A stretch of DNA of 64,000 nt from Hirsutella rhossiliensis (lineage: Eukaryota > Ascomycota > Sordariomycetes > Hypocreales > Ophiocordycipitaceae), in NCBI RefSeq assembly GCF_020360975.1, contig NW_025408679.1, positions 2,232,001-2,296,000 of the forward strand. The letters are read 5' to 3'. The position numbers were made by a program, and so were the translations under genes. The notes under the pieces are model-generated. The model saw only the letters and a list, made by a program, of their open reading frames with translations. It was not told the DNA's origin and did not search any database. Shown here piece by piece: positions 39,765 to 51,698 of this stretch. The first letter of the stretch is position 1. Each line of letters opens with the position of its first letter.

Positions 39765-42700
39765 TCAGCACATGGCCCGTTGCCGGTCCATGCTAAAACG
39801 TTTCGTTGCCAATGCGAACTGTATTGTCGCCCGCACAGCCCCCATATCAGGCTGCCACTTGTCGTCGTCTGACTCTGCCTTGCCACCTAGGAAGAAGGAC
39901 AAGTCTCCCATCTTCCCGCCTGCATATCGACTCATGATTTCTCGTTGTACCGTCCATTTTCTGCATCGGAAGAGGAAATGTTCCACCGTTTCCGCCGACT
40001 GTCCACACGTGCATTCATCCGATTCTACTGCCCCGATTTTGCAAAGATAGCTATTCAGCCGCGATTTGCCAGTTCGAAGCTGTACCAACACTTCCGATTC
40101 CTTTCTTTTCAGCTCGTCGTATAGCTTGCGGGTGTGCTTGCCCGGCAAAGCCTTATCGATGCGCTTCGAGTAGTTTCAACTCCTTCTGGAATCTGACGGA
40201 CTCGAGTGTGTCCGTTGAGCAGCAAACGTAACGTGGTTGATCTTGCTTGGAACGTTGCTGGTTCGGCGACGCATTCATCTCGCGTCGCCCTTTTCGCTTG
40301 CCTTTGGCCAGTGGCCCGAGTGAACTCCTCATTCTTTGCAGGCACCCAACGAAGTCTGACTCTACAGCCTCTTCTCGCCAGAAACTCAACAGATCCGTAT
40401 ATCGCCCGTATCGTGCACTGGCCAGACTGCTGCCGTGGCCGCCCGATGACTTGCAGGACAGAGCGGTTGCTTGTCACAACTGTGAGGTCTCGGTCACGAA
40501 GGCCTAGGGAACACACCTCAGGGCCGTGGCGATTGCCTCGAGTCCTGCTGTGTAGGCATTCTGCTCATCACTGGAGCCGAGTGACGGAATAGCTGGCCAG
40601 CACCTCGTCTGCGCTGTTGAGGAGAGCGTCTCGAACGACGCCCCCCAACCCGACCTTGCCTTTCCTTTGAGAGCTGGATGTCGCGATAGTGATGTCCTCC
40701 GGGTCATCCGACTTCAGCACCTCCACTCGGTTCGTCTCATATGTTACCTGCACTCGGTCGTCCCACGGCGCCAGTGCGAACTCGTGGATGGTTTCCAGGC
40801 GTTTGGTATCTAGTCTTTCCATCGCCGAGGCAAGCTTCTGCATTGGCGAGGCATACCTTCTGTTCAGCTTCAGCTTCAAGGATGTCAGGGATGCGTCCTC
40901 GGCAGCGTCTGCGTTCTGATCCAGAATCTCGACGCCGCTTGAGCATGGCGTTCTCGAAATGATTGCACGCTGGCCTCGGCCTCGGCCACAGCCGTCGCGA
41001 CCGTACGGAACCCTCCCGTGATCGCCTGGGCTCCGACTCGCTGGGCCCTCTCGATCCACGTTGCTTCTTTCGCCTTGCATGCATGCGACCAAACGTTGGA
41101 GGCATAATCCATGGTCGGCGCTACGGTCGCAGTGAACAGTTGCCTTGCCGTTCGTGGTGAGGCCATCTTCAGTCGTTTCAGGCACATGGCAGCGGTCAGC
41201 CCCTTGGCGGCTACTCCGGCGATATGCTCCTTGAAGCGAAGTGCTTGATCCATGATGACTCCCAGCAGCTTCACATTGTCCTTCGGCTTGACATCATTCC
41301 CTCTGATGGTGAAAGGCGAGTCGCTGTCGCGTTCTGCGATGCGTGTGAAGTGAATGACGGACGTCTTGTCCACTTCAAACGTGGCGCCGCTGCGCTTCTC
41401 CCACTCGAGCGCATCATCGATAATCGACTGAATACCATCTCTGTTCGACTCGGCCGTTGGTCCAGTGACCCAGGCAGAGTAGTCGTCCACGAAGGCGATG
41501 GAGCCGCTGTTGTTACTGATTCGCTTCTGCACCAGGTCCGCATTGAAGAACAGAAATGCCACCGGTGATAGTGGAGATCCTTGGGGTAAGCCGGCCTGCG
41601 CCAGGGCTTGCTGCTCGGATGTGTGCCCGTTGACAACCACCGATGCGGTCCGTTCCGAGCAGAATGCGTCTACCCACTTGACCAGGCGACTCGGGATGCC
41701 TCGAGCTTTCATCCTCTCAAGCAGCCGCTCTTTGCAAACTCCATTGTACGCCCCTTTGACGTCGAAGCTGACGAGACTCAAAACCTGCCCATTCTCCAAG
41801 CCTTATATATCCGCTCCTGCAGAAGCACGAGTGCTTGGTCTGCCGACCTGCGTTTCCGTGCACCAAAGTGGTTCGCGGGCAACAGCCCATGAGCTTCGAC
41901 TGCATAGCTGATGCGTTCTGCTACGACTGCTTCCAGAATCTTGCCAGGGTTGACAGCAGTGAGATCGGTCGCCACGCCTTGGCCAGAGTGTAATCGTCCT
42001 TACCCGGCTTCTTCAGCGGGATGATCTTGGCCGTCCGCCATTGATGGGGCACCACGCCCTCTCGAAGCGATAAGTCGAAGAGCGTCCACACCCGATGCTT
42101 GACCACGTGCCAGAGCTTCTTCCACACAATCACAGGGAGGCCGTCCTCCCCCGGCGCTTTCCAAGACTTGGCCGCCATCACCTTTTCCTCAATCTCTTGC
42201 AAGGTGAGGTCGGGCATGGTTATCGCTTCTCTTTGCGGACGCTCACCCTCCGGTTCGATCATGGTTGGCAGAGGCGGGAAGAAGGTGCTCAGGAGCTCCT
42301 CACCTTGCTCTCCTTTGCCTTTGGTGATCGAGCCGTCGGCTCTCCTCAACGGCGGCACCTTGTCATCGAACACATTCACGCCGGGTTTCAGATACTTGAC
42401 CACTTTCCAGATGTTGTTCTCGTCGGTGACGAAGTCGTCCCAATGGGACTTCTTCTGTTTCCGCACGTTGTCGTGGTACTCCTTGGCAGCGTCCTGGCGC
42501 GTTGCTCCAGATCCGGCTGCGGTTGACCGGCTCTTCGCTGCGCCCTTGCTTGATTGCGCCAATACGTGTACGTTTGCCGCAGTCGCGTCAGGTCCTTTGT
42601 CCACCATCGCTTCGCGTATGGCGGCGGCTGTGCCCGAGGTGTCAGATCATGAAGCACCTTGGTGACCACCCTCATGAGCTGATCCGCCTGCGTCTGTACC

Positions 42701-43528
42701 CCACACTCCACGGAAGAGGCCGAAGCTCGTCCTCGACCCTGGTTGCGATGGCGATCCACGGCGCGTTCTTGAGCATCAGGCGCTGTGGAAACGTTCTCTC
42801 CGGTACTTGAATGTCGAAGGCCGTCTGGATCGCTCTGTGGTCTGACCCGTGATCTGTCGGGTGAGTCATGCAGGATATCACCTCGTCTGCCAGTTCTGCC
42901 GATGCCAGCACCAAGTCGATGGTGCTCTCCTCGTCCGCCCTTTGCCACGTTTTCGTCCCTCTCGGCAGGAGGCTGCTGAGACCAAAGTCGTTCATCAGGT
43001 CGATGATGGGCTGGCCCTCCCCCTGTCTGCTCGCTGACACTTCATCTCCGCCCCAGAGGAGATCGTGGCGGTTGAAGTCTCCCGCCAGAACCACATCTGT
43101 GCGGTTTCCTGTCCCATCACGGAAGCGATCGATCAGGTCGCGCAGCGCTCCATCGCGCTCGTCAGCGCCTCGTCGTTCTTTCCTTGCACGTACACTGATA
43201 CCACCATCACTTCCTCCTCGAGTCGGAGCACCACTGCTGTGAGATCGGCCGACGGCACAGGCACTTGCTCCGCCTCAAGGTCACTTCGGATCCAAAGCAT
43301 GCTACGGATCGGCCACAGGCCGTCACGAGCACACGTCGGTATCATCTTTGTCCAGTTATGGTGTCCCATAGGGCTCGTCACCACCTCTCCGTCGATAACA
43401 CGCGCATACGGCTCAGAAAGAGCCAGCACAGCAAAGTCCTTGAGGCCTGCGTCGTTCATCAGGCTTTGCTGCACCACATCACTCTTGTGCGCATTCAGCT
43501 GTAGGATGCGGAGGGACTCAAGCATCAC
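39765..43528 (-). pseudogene. LINE ORF2: endonuclease, reverse transcriptase, RNase H
   Basis: In order on the minus strand: an APE-type endonuclease (SLRILQLNAHKSDVVQ, ALSEPYA, MVLAGDFNRHDLLWGG, TIDLVLAS, DHGSDHRAI); reverse transcriptase (SWKAPGEDGLP, VSFDVKGAYNGV, GLPQGSPLSPVAFLFF and the catalytic SIAFVDDYSAWV); RNase H (GLGGVVRDA, EQNAYTAGLEAIATAL, VVTSNRSVLQV); and the C-terminal Cys/His motif CTCGQSAETVEHFLFRC. This set is typical of fungal Tad-clade LINEs. The frame changes several times (about 43100, 42650, 41900, 40885, 40570, 40150), so ORF2 is not continuous as sequenced. Confidence 0.9.
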
Positions 43529-43539
43529 TGTTCGGGTTC

Positions 43540-44942
43540 CTCATCCTACATTTCCAGCTGAACGACTCGTGCGGTCCGCCACACGGGACGCATTTTGGCT
43601 CAATTGCTGTGCACTCTCTGTGGTGATGCCCAACCTTTGCGCACTTGCCGCATGTCCGCTGCTTCTTGCATGCATATGCTTTGTGACCGATCTCCTGGCA
43701 GTTGAAGCATTGGATTGGTCCCGTTCTTGGCTCGAATACATAGGTGGTGGCTGACTCTCCCGCTAGGTCAAAGTAGTGCCCTTCTAGAAGCCTTTCTGCG
43801 TCGCTTTTCTTGGTGACATACACCACCATGGACCCGTACGCTTTGCCAGACTCTCGTTTGCTCAACCAGGAAATCTTGCCAATGGTCACTCTGTTTTCGG
43901 CACTCAAGGCCTCGATCGCTCCAGGCAGAACGTTGCCTTCCGCGTCAAGGATTGCTGTGCGGTTGGCGTTGTCGACTCGGACCGGGTACAGCTGGTCTCG
44001 CATAACTCGTGAACCTTCCACGGCTGTCTTCTGCGCAGCCTCTTTGACCATCTGAAGCTCGGCTTCGTCTCTGCAGACGATCTTGACTCGGTCGGCATTC
44101 CGGGACTCTCACGACTGCTGCGCACCTCCAGGTCTCTTGTCCGTTCATCGCTCTCATCTCAGTCTCGATGGCCTGGCGAATTGATCCGATTTGCGCTTTG
44201 TTCTTGTTCGACTCGCTGACGCGAGATGTGTCGATGGTACAATGGAGAGGATCGCTGGCTGTCTGCTGCTTTCTTGGGACAGCTACGCTGGATAGACTCG
44301 TCGGCGGGCTCGCTGGCAGTGTGCGCGCAATATCGGCAAACGTTGCTCGAGCGCCGCTTGACAGAGTCACCTCACCCGAAGCATTCAGCTTCTGCGTAAG
44401 CTGGGCCAATTGCTCTTTTAAAGCGGCGACTTCTCTCTGAAGATCCTGGTGTCCCCGTTTTAATTCCGCGTCGTGCTCATCGCTCTTGCGTCGAAACTCT
44501 TCCTTGGATTCCTGGACTTGGACCTCCAAGCCTCGGATCAGATCTTCCTGTCCTTGAATGATGGTGCTTTGCTTGTAAACCGTGGCGCTCAGCTTCCTGA
44601 TCGTGTCGCTTTGCTCGGATACTCTATGTTTCAGGTCCACCATCTCGTTCCCCATATTCGCCAGCATCTCTAGAACCCTCTGCATCATCGATTTGGCGGT
44701 CTCCACACTGCTGCGTGACTTCACCTCGTCAACTCTTTCGCCTTCATTGCCGACCGATGAGACCCGCGTCGTTCGGGCCGTGACTCGCTTCGGAGCCCTT
44801 GCGGATGCATTTTCCAGTGATCGCAACGTATCTTGCACGCGTCCGCTGGGCGTCATCCTCGCGTCGGACGCGTCGATGGCGTCGGGCTAGTTGGATCTAG
44901 CCCCGCCACGTCCGCCAGGACCGCCACTTCAGGCTCTGCCAT
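43540..44942 (-). pseudogene. LINE ORF1: coiled coil and CCHC zinc knuckles
   Basis: RNA-binding ORF1 protein. An ATG at 44942 opens MAEPEVAVLADVAGLD and soon shifts into the frame that begins MTPSGRVQD at 44856. A long coiled coil follows (about 44320-44680). A second shift near 44050 leads to a C-terminal part with three zinc knuckles (CFNCQEIGHKAYAC, CGKCAKVGHHHREC and a variant C..C...HES..WKC) ending near 43540. It overlaps or abuts the start of ORF2. Confidence 0.85.
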
Positions 44943-45187
44943 GATGGCAAGCAAGAGCCACACCTATCCCAGAGTAAAGAAGGATGAAGAACTATCTACG
45001 ACGAGGAACTGACGCAATCCCTCTCAACGGCGAAATTCCGTTAACAATCTCTCGTCACGCCTTTCCTACCCGTAGCTCGCGAGTTCCAAATTAAAGTGGG
45101 GCGTGGCACGGGTAGCACCTGCAATTGCATTTGAAGCTATCATCACATAACCGCTCTTTTCAACACAACCACAACGCCGCCACCACG

Positions 45188-47716
45188 ATGACTACGATCG
45201 AGCCGACCGAGCCCTATAGCCCTGAACCCGAGCCTATCGAGAATAGGGTTTTTGCACTTATGCCGAGGCCCTGAAGCCCTCAAGGATGATGAGCTTGCTC
45301 GCGGTTACGTGGCAGTTGTTGCAAATAGCAAGACTGCCGGCAAGGCCAAGCGCAAAGAGGGCACGATCCGCTGCCAATACAGTGGCGGTTACAGACCTTG
45401 GCGAGAAAACGAGGGCAAGTACAAGACTTCGACGAGGAAGTCAGGATGTGACTTTTATAGTACTATCCGCTTCTATCGACCTACACAGTCATACAGAGTC
45501 ACTCTCAAGGCCGCCTCCCACTCCCACGAACCTCTCTTTGCGCCTGCTGCTTCCTCTATCGTCCGTCAACGCAGCCAACGCAAATTTGGTATCGAGAGGC
45601 TATACGAGATTGTTGAGGGCCACAGCAAAAACCCAGCCAATACGCTCAAAGGTATCGCGAAAACGATCCAGCGAGACTATCCTGAGGTCCTCATCAACTT
45701 TGCCGACGTAGCCTTCATCCAGCAACAACTTCGTCTTTTCCGTTACGGTGCCAGCACATCTACACAAGCGTTTATCGACGTACTCAACGAGGCCCAGACT
45801 AGAGGAAGTCGCCAACTTTACAGTTAACCGTGGCCCTGACGGCAAGCTCTGGAGGATATTCTGGACATACGCTGACTGCATTGCTGACTGGAAACGTAAT
45901 CCTGAACTTCTCATCATGGATAATACGTACAAGGTCAACCGCTTCAACCTGCCACTCCTCCAGGTCGTTGGCACTACGGGACTTCACAAAAGTTATAGTG
46001 TTGCGTTTGGTCTTGCCGCCAAGGAGGATGAGGGTGCCTTTAGTTGGATGCTCTCACAGCTACATACCGCTGCTGAGCAAGCTGATATCCCTCATCCAGG
46101 CGTTATAATTACTGACTTCGACGAGGCTCTTAAGAACGCCCTCAACGCTATCTTTCCACAGTCACAGCAACAACTCTGCACTTGGCACATCATGAAGAAC
46201 GTGGTCCTCCACATCAAGAAGAAGTGGGTAGGCACCCTCGATGGTACCGAGATTATGGGAGATGGAGGCGATGACGAAGACATCCGCCTCGCCGCCGAGG
46301 CTGCCCTTGCCACAAGTCACGATGCAGACCGACCAGAACGACCGATCGACCGTGCCGCCGAGGCACAGATACAACACGCCTCTCAGCTAGCAGACCAGTT
46401 CGTCAGGGAAGAAGACCCGGATCGTGAAGGCAACGAGGCAGCGCCGCCGCCGCCCCAACGGTCCTTCAAGCACACGGCTGATGGTATTCGTGATGCCTGG
46501 GTATCAGTCATGAGGGCACGCACGCCCGAGGAGTGTAACGAGCAGTGGGATCTTCTCTGTACAGAGTTTTCTGACCAGCACGGTAGCCCAGACCCTATTA
46601 CCCTCGCACTGATTTACCCTATTATTATTAACAGCTATAGCCCTCGTCAACTACTTCCGTACGACCTACTACCCGTGGCGTGCCCAGTTTTGCCGATACG
46701 CTATTCAACGGCACCGAAACTACGACATTACAGTGACTTCTCGTGTAGAGCACTCATCACGAGTTAAAGTCACAGTTACGCAACCGCTTTATCGACCTCT
46801 ATCAGCTGCAAGAGCACATCAAAGAGCTAGTTACGGAACGGCAGACCAACCATCGCGAGTCGATTCAGACCGAGTTTACAAGGGCGAAGGTCGAATGGGG
46901 GAAGCATACGATGATGAGGTCGTTGCACCGTAAAATAGGCTGGAAGCCGATGAATCAGATCCTCAAGCAAGTCAAGTTGGCACGAGACGAACTGGCTGAT
47001 AATAGCGGCCAGAGGCCATCGGTTTGCACAGGCGCCTTCACAGACCAATGGGGGCTGCCCTGCCGGCATACAATCCGTGATCTAATACTGGCTGACGAGG
47101 CCGCTGCGATCCCTTTACATCTTATTGATAGCCACTGGCTAATTCACGGCATGACAGTAAGTGTCACACTCTAGCTATAGCGCTCATACTAATTTGCTGG
47201 CAGCCTGAACAACGGCAGTACATCGAAGCAGACCACGAGCCCGATCCTAACGTTGTCCCGCCGCGCCGGCGCGCAAACAACAGACCCGAGGAGCTCCCTC
47301 CGTTAGAGGCATCTACGGGCAGGATCCTTAGTAACTGGGAGCAAGAGGAGCACAAGGCTACAGCACAGCTCGGATCACAGCCAATAGGGACGCAAAGAGG
47401 AAGAGAAAGGGCGCGGGCACTATCGCGACCAAAGGTCGAATACACTTGCTTCCGTGAGCAGCCGGGTTGATGATCTTGGCCAGCAGATCAACGACTTCAT
47501 CAAGTCACAGGCAGCAGCAACGCCGGTGCCGTTATCACAAGTGCCGCCGGCCTTCCAGGGATACCAAACGACGATGCCCTCATTTCCACAGGCGCCGCCG
47601 GCCTCAAGGGATACTATATGATGCCACCGCCAGTATCACACGTGCCTGTATACATACAGGTGCCGGCGCCGGCATCCTACGCCTACACGATGCCACTTAC
47701 GCCCTCACGGTGGCAG
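45188..47716 (+). pseudogene. Second MULE transposase (different subfamily), frameshifted
   Basis: The ATG at 45188 starts MTTIEPTEPYSPEPEPIENR, then the frame changes. The next frame has a FAR1-like zinc domain (RKSGCDFYSTIRFY, HSHEPLF). After another change near 45810 comes the DDE domain (LLIMDNTYKVNRF, HPGVIITDFDEALKNALNAIFP, CTWHIMKNVVLHIKKKW), with an acidic insert, EQWDLLCTEFSDQH and then the SWIM motif (CTGAFTDQWGLPCRHTI) at 47020-47080. A Gln/Pro-rich C-terminus follows. The LINE inserted about 120 bases upstream. No TIR pair was found; the right end seems to be replaced by AT-rich sequence at 47727. Confidence 0.86.
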
Positions 47717-47726
47717 GAGCCTAGGG

Positions 47727-48130
47727 CTGATATTTGAAGATTTTGAAGTCGAATCGGCCTCGGGACCCTTGAATTGAATGAAGCGGAATCGGGTAAGGTC
47801 TTCAAATTCGACGAATCGAAAATCAGGAGTCTTTATTCAATTCATTCATCAAAATCTTGAATGAATGGCGATATGGTCGAAATATACGGTGAAAAAAAAG
47901 GATCACCCCGCTTCGCAGCTGCCAGCCAAGGGGCATGCAGGGGAGGAAAAGGCTAATGCCCAAAGCCACCCACCAAGGGCCTCCCTTTTCTTTCGGAGCA
48001 GACACACACGTACACATCAAGAAACTATCGGGAAGAAAGACAGACATCAGATATGTGTCAATTGCAGCGCACCTGTAGGAGCGCGTTCCACTTTTGCCTG
48101 CATGGCGCAATGGTCTTCGCAACAGAAACG
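47727..48130. repeat. hAT/MITE-like sequence
   Basis: It starts CTAGGGCTGATATTTGAAGATTTTGAA, resembling the sequence at 7163-7205, and contains ATTCAATTCATTCAT-type words. Bases 48028-48125 match 7938-8043 in reverse orientation. No coding sequence. I infer a non-autonomous relative of the hAT element at 8211-10460. Confidence 0.5.
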
Positions 48131-48154
48131 AGCTGCTTTGACCCCCATCCAGGG

Positions 48155-48310
48155 TGGTTTTCCATATCTAAATATGGAAATACCCTTTCCATGAATGGCA
48201 TGGAAAAGGTATGGATATGGATCCATGTATTTTGTAGGAATGTATCTATCTAGTGGTGTGACCAACCATGACCATGGTTGGTACGTGACCCGTACGGTCA
48301 CGTGTGCGGC
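48155..48310. repeat. Cluster of short palindromes
   Basis: Four adjacent inverted repeats: TTTCCATATCTAAATATGGAAA (48160-48181), CCTTTTCCATG..CATGGAAAAGG-type (48183-48209), CCAACCATGACCATGGTTGG (48263-48282) and GTGACCCGTACGGTCAC (48285-48301). ATGGATCCAT lies between them. No gene is seen. Confidence 0.7.
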
Positions 48311-48862
48311 TGAGGGCAGCGTACCCCTTCTCTCCACGCTGGCCTCTGCCTCCTTAGATAGAGAACAAGACGAATACAACATCAGGTTAACCCTAGTACC
48401 GTCTCATTGCAGCAGCTGCCGCAGGTGCCTACCCACACTGATCAGTGACTGGCCCACGCCCGTCACAGACAGCTAAGTAGAAGAGACAAATTCCTCAACC
48501 TTCGAAGGTGCTATAGTCCGCGTCACTTTACTGTGGCCCTGAGTAGCGCTCAGAAGAAGGTTATTTGTGCTAAGAACAAGGAATCTCCCCGCTGGTTTGC
48601 CCAGCCGCGCGAGAGTCCTTCCAACTGTTGATTACGATCGCCCGCTAGTTTGCCTAGCCGTGAGCACCGGAATCGACAGGCGACCACATCGCAAACAACT
48701 AGTAAGAACGTTCGACCCTTGACGTTAAGTAGCAAGATCCCCGTCAGTTCAGTCTGGCCGCGAACGACCTACTTAGTACGCGACGCTCGACCTCCTACTT
48801 GCGACAACTCGTATACGAAGAGACCAATACGAACCCCACATCGTCTCATTCATTTGATCACG
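48311..48862. other. Probable retrotransposon leader, no gene
   Basis: No coding sequence. Two similar blocks (CCGCTGGTTTGCCCAGCCG at 48588 and CCGCTAGTTTGCCTAGCCG at 48643) precede the gag-like frame. This may be leader/LTR sequence of the retroelement that follows. Confidence 0.35.
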
Positions 48863-49573
48863 ATGGCCCCGACCGCCCGAGCTATGTCCCCAGAAGCCCA
48901 GCTCGAAGAAATATGCGACCAGATGCAGGCACTAGACATCCAAGCATCCGCATTCCGACAAATTAATATCGACCTTTGGGACAACGATATCACACACGAC
49001 GAAACGGACAAGATCGCAGTAACGACATATGTGGCAAAGTTCATATTCATCGTTCAATCTGGCAGTGATCAAGGATACGACCTCCTTGGTTACTTCCAAC
49101 AGCATTTTGAAGAATGGACCGAAGACACATGGGACCGCGCCCGAATGAATACAAGAGAGCCCTCAGAAACTACTAAGGAAAGAGGTATCTACACAGGTTC
49201 ACAAAGGGGAAATTCAAACACAATTTCTCCTATTACAAACTATCGAGAACCCACAAACCTGGCCAGAGCAGGAGTTTACGGAGATGGTGTTTGATGAGAG
49301 GACTGCTGCCTTCAGGAGGCAGACAGCATTACTAGGATCAAATGCTTCCACTAATCCCCATCCGTCTCAACCTCCTTCACCATCAGTTACGCCCTTAGCA
49401 GCACCTCGTCAAGGTCTTAACGAACCACAACCTATTAAGACCCTAACGAGCCCTGCTAACGCACCTACTCCTGCTCCGACTATCCAAGATAAACCTGCTC
49501 CGACCTCTCTTACTATTCATCCGACTTCCTACCGCTTCCAGAACCCCGATCTCGTCCAACCCGTCACCAACTC
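48863..49573 (+). pseudogene. Gag-like fragment of another retrotransposon, cut by the gypsy
   Basis: The ATG at 48863 begins MAPTARAMSPEAQLEEICDQ and continues with LTR-retroelement-gag-like acidic and Trp-rich sequence (TYVAKFIFIVQSGSDQGYD, FEEWTEDTWDRARMN) to a stop at 49294. The adjoining frame gives TWPEQEFTEMVFDERTAAFRRQTALL and a Pro/Thr-rich stretch that is truncated exactly at the LTR start, 49574. No zinc knuckle or pol is present. The gag assignment is from composition and context, not from a diagnostic motif. Confidence 0.45.
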
Positions 49574-49872
49574 TGTCAGGGCCCTACCTGGGACCCCTGG
49601 GTTACCGTGACACACCTGGGGACTACTACGGAAACCGCGGACGGGCACGGCACCCGCGGACGGGCAGCTCCGGGCACGGGCAGCTCCGGGCACGGGCAGC
49701 TCCGACGGTAGGTACGGGCAGCCCCGTCATCCAGGTCCGAAGCGACAGGGAGGATATGAGGAGGTCACGGCGTTAGGAGTTATGTGGTTTTCTTTCCTCT
49801 TCATCTTAGTATTCTTTCGTTACAGAGTATCTTGCTAGCTTTGTCTGCAGTCCCCTTTCGCTCGCCGTGACA
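49574..49872 (+). repeat. 5' LTR
   Basis: 299 bp, TGTCAGGGCC...CCGTGACA, with two extra GGGCAGCTCCGGGCAC units compared with the solo LTR at 7491. It reads GGGACCCCTGGG where the 3' LTR has GGGACCCTGGG, one C fewer. Confidence 0.93.
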
Positions 49873-50047
49873 TAATACTAAGATCGCCCTTACCGACCCC
49901 AATACCCATTTGCGTTAATTGCTCTGCCAATTGCGCTAAGTGGTTATTGCCGCCGGTCACGCCGCACACCCGGCACCCCTTACCCTACGTGGAAGATTCC
50001 AAAGATATCAGTTAGAAACTGATCTTCCGTCCGCTAGTACGCGTACG

Positions 50048-51698
50048 ATGGCTCCTACGACGAGCGAGACTCCGGCCAGCCTAGACGGGCCCGCCGACGA
50101 CCACGACTGCATCGAAGTACAGATGGCTAGTCAGAAGAACGAGAGACAACCTGATCCCCTACTTGAGGGACGAACGACAATGCAGAGACCGTTAGAAGAG
50201 ACGGCTAGAGTGGGCCGCGACTTCCAGGTCCCCCAGAAACTGACAACAGACTTGCACGAGCTCCTCCTTACGGATTCCGACCAGGACCTCGTCCAGCAGT
50301 TCGCACACACCGTCCTTGCCGCGCAGGAGAACCCTACCCCCTTTACAGCAAAGACAGGCCGCACGAGCGGGACCCTAGACGCGGCCTGGGTGAAAAGCGT
50401 CATCGCGAATGCGAAACATGAGGGTCTTGCTAGGGAACTGCAACACTTAGTCAACGAACGTAACGCGGCGTTACAGTTACTTCGTTGGACGGTCGAACGG
50501 TCCAGCACCCGAGAGAAGGTTGCCCGTCAGATCCTCGAACGAGCCCTCGCGAACCAGAAGGAGCTAGGCCGTCAGGCTAGAGCTCGCCAGCAAGATCTTA
50601 TGGATTACACGGACCAGATCCGTGCGATCGAGGCGAGCTATGCAGGCATCAAAGACTCTGGGGCGCTCCGACAGGATACCCCGGGCCCCTCAGGAGCACC
50701 ACACACCCCACGACCTCACGCCATCTCCCCCGTCTGAAGAACGAACCCCCTCGCAGGCGCCATCGTCGACTACGTCCACAGCCCGGACCCGGCACAATAC
50801 AATCAAGATCAAGGACCCGGAGCCCTTGGACAATGGATCGAATCCGCGTTACGCTGACTGGAAGGCAGCAGTGGAGCGGAAGATGGAATTAAACGCCTAC
50901 TTCTTTCCCGACGAATTCGCTAGGATTACGTGGATCGCGACCCTTATCAAGGGACAAGCGCACGAGGTCCTAGCGCCCTACCTCGCGAAACAGGACGACC
51001 TCGAGATCAGATCCGTGGGTCAGATCTTCGAGCTCCTTGGGTCAGTTTACGATAACAAGAGCCACAAGTGGGAGGCGAGGCAGCGGCTGGATAGCCTGAA
51101 AATGAAACAAGGGGAGTCCTTTATCGACTTCGCAGCGAAGTTCGTAACCCTTGCGACAAAAGCAGGACTCCATGACCGAGACCGGATCACAGAGCTTCAC
51201 AAGAAGCTCACCGGTCGGATCCGCCTAAACAGCCAAGATATCTACGAGCGGTACGAGGAGCTTACGTTTGCTCAATATCGTGACCGGATGACTGCCCGGT
51301 ATCTTGTTCAGGTTGACGCGTTAGAGGGACTGAAGGAGGACCGAGAGGAGGTTGCGAAGACTAGGATACCGACCCCAGACCGAGGAATAATCCGCCTCCC
51401 TCGGTCAAAGGCAGTCCGATTCGCTCCCCAAACCGAGTTACGGGCCCAGCGACCCTCGACCCCGCCGACTACCACGTTGCCGTCTGATGGTACCTTTAAG
51501 GGAACTGTTTCGTTTGCAAAGACCGGGCCATCAGGCTGCCGTCTGTCCGACAAAGGATCCCCACGAGTGGCCGCACTTGTGGCGGCAGTGGGGACGGTAA
51601 ACGACCAACTGAGAGCGTTATTGGAAGGGTCGGACAGCGAAGGTAGCGAGTCGCAGGACGATCAAGATGAGGAGTTCGAGGTAGCGGAAATGCCATAG
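50048..51698 (+). pseudogene. Gypsy gag, one frameshift plus broken zinc knuckle
   Basis: Capsid/nucleocapsid precursor. The ATG at 50048 opens MAPTTSETPASLDGP; a long helical region follows (about 50200-50660). Around 50700-50740 the frame changes, and then the retrotransposon gag domain appears (RYADWKAAVERKMELNAYFF, WEARQRLDSLKMKQGESFIDF, RYEELTFAQYRDRM). The expected CCHC knuckle at about 51509-51560 is only partly readable (CFVCK, with its later Cys and His in another frame), again consistent with a one-base shift. An acidic tail ends at 51698. Confidence 0.85.

Larger units (their letters stand above)
39503..45050 (-). mobile_element. Full-length Tad-like LINE with poly(A) and TSD
   Basis: A non-LTR retrotransposon of about 5.5 kb on the minus strand. 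Its 3' end has a homopolymer tail, seen as T23 at 39500-39522. It is flanked by the target-site duplication CTCGTCACGCCT(TT) at 39489-39502 and 45051-45064. It contains ORF1 (coiled coil plus zinc knuckles) and ORF2 (endonuclease, reverse transcriptase, RNase H). Length, domain set and intact ends indicate a full-length insertion rather than the usual 5'-truncated copy. Confidence 0.92.

Noticed and set aside
48863..49573. A host gene cut by the gypsy insertion
   Set aside because: Its composition (acidic, Trp-containing N-terminus, then a Pro/Thr-rich stretch with ERTAAFRRQ) and the leader-like sequence before it fit a retrotransposon gag better, although no diagnostic domain was found.
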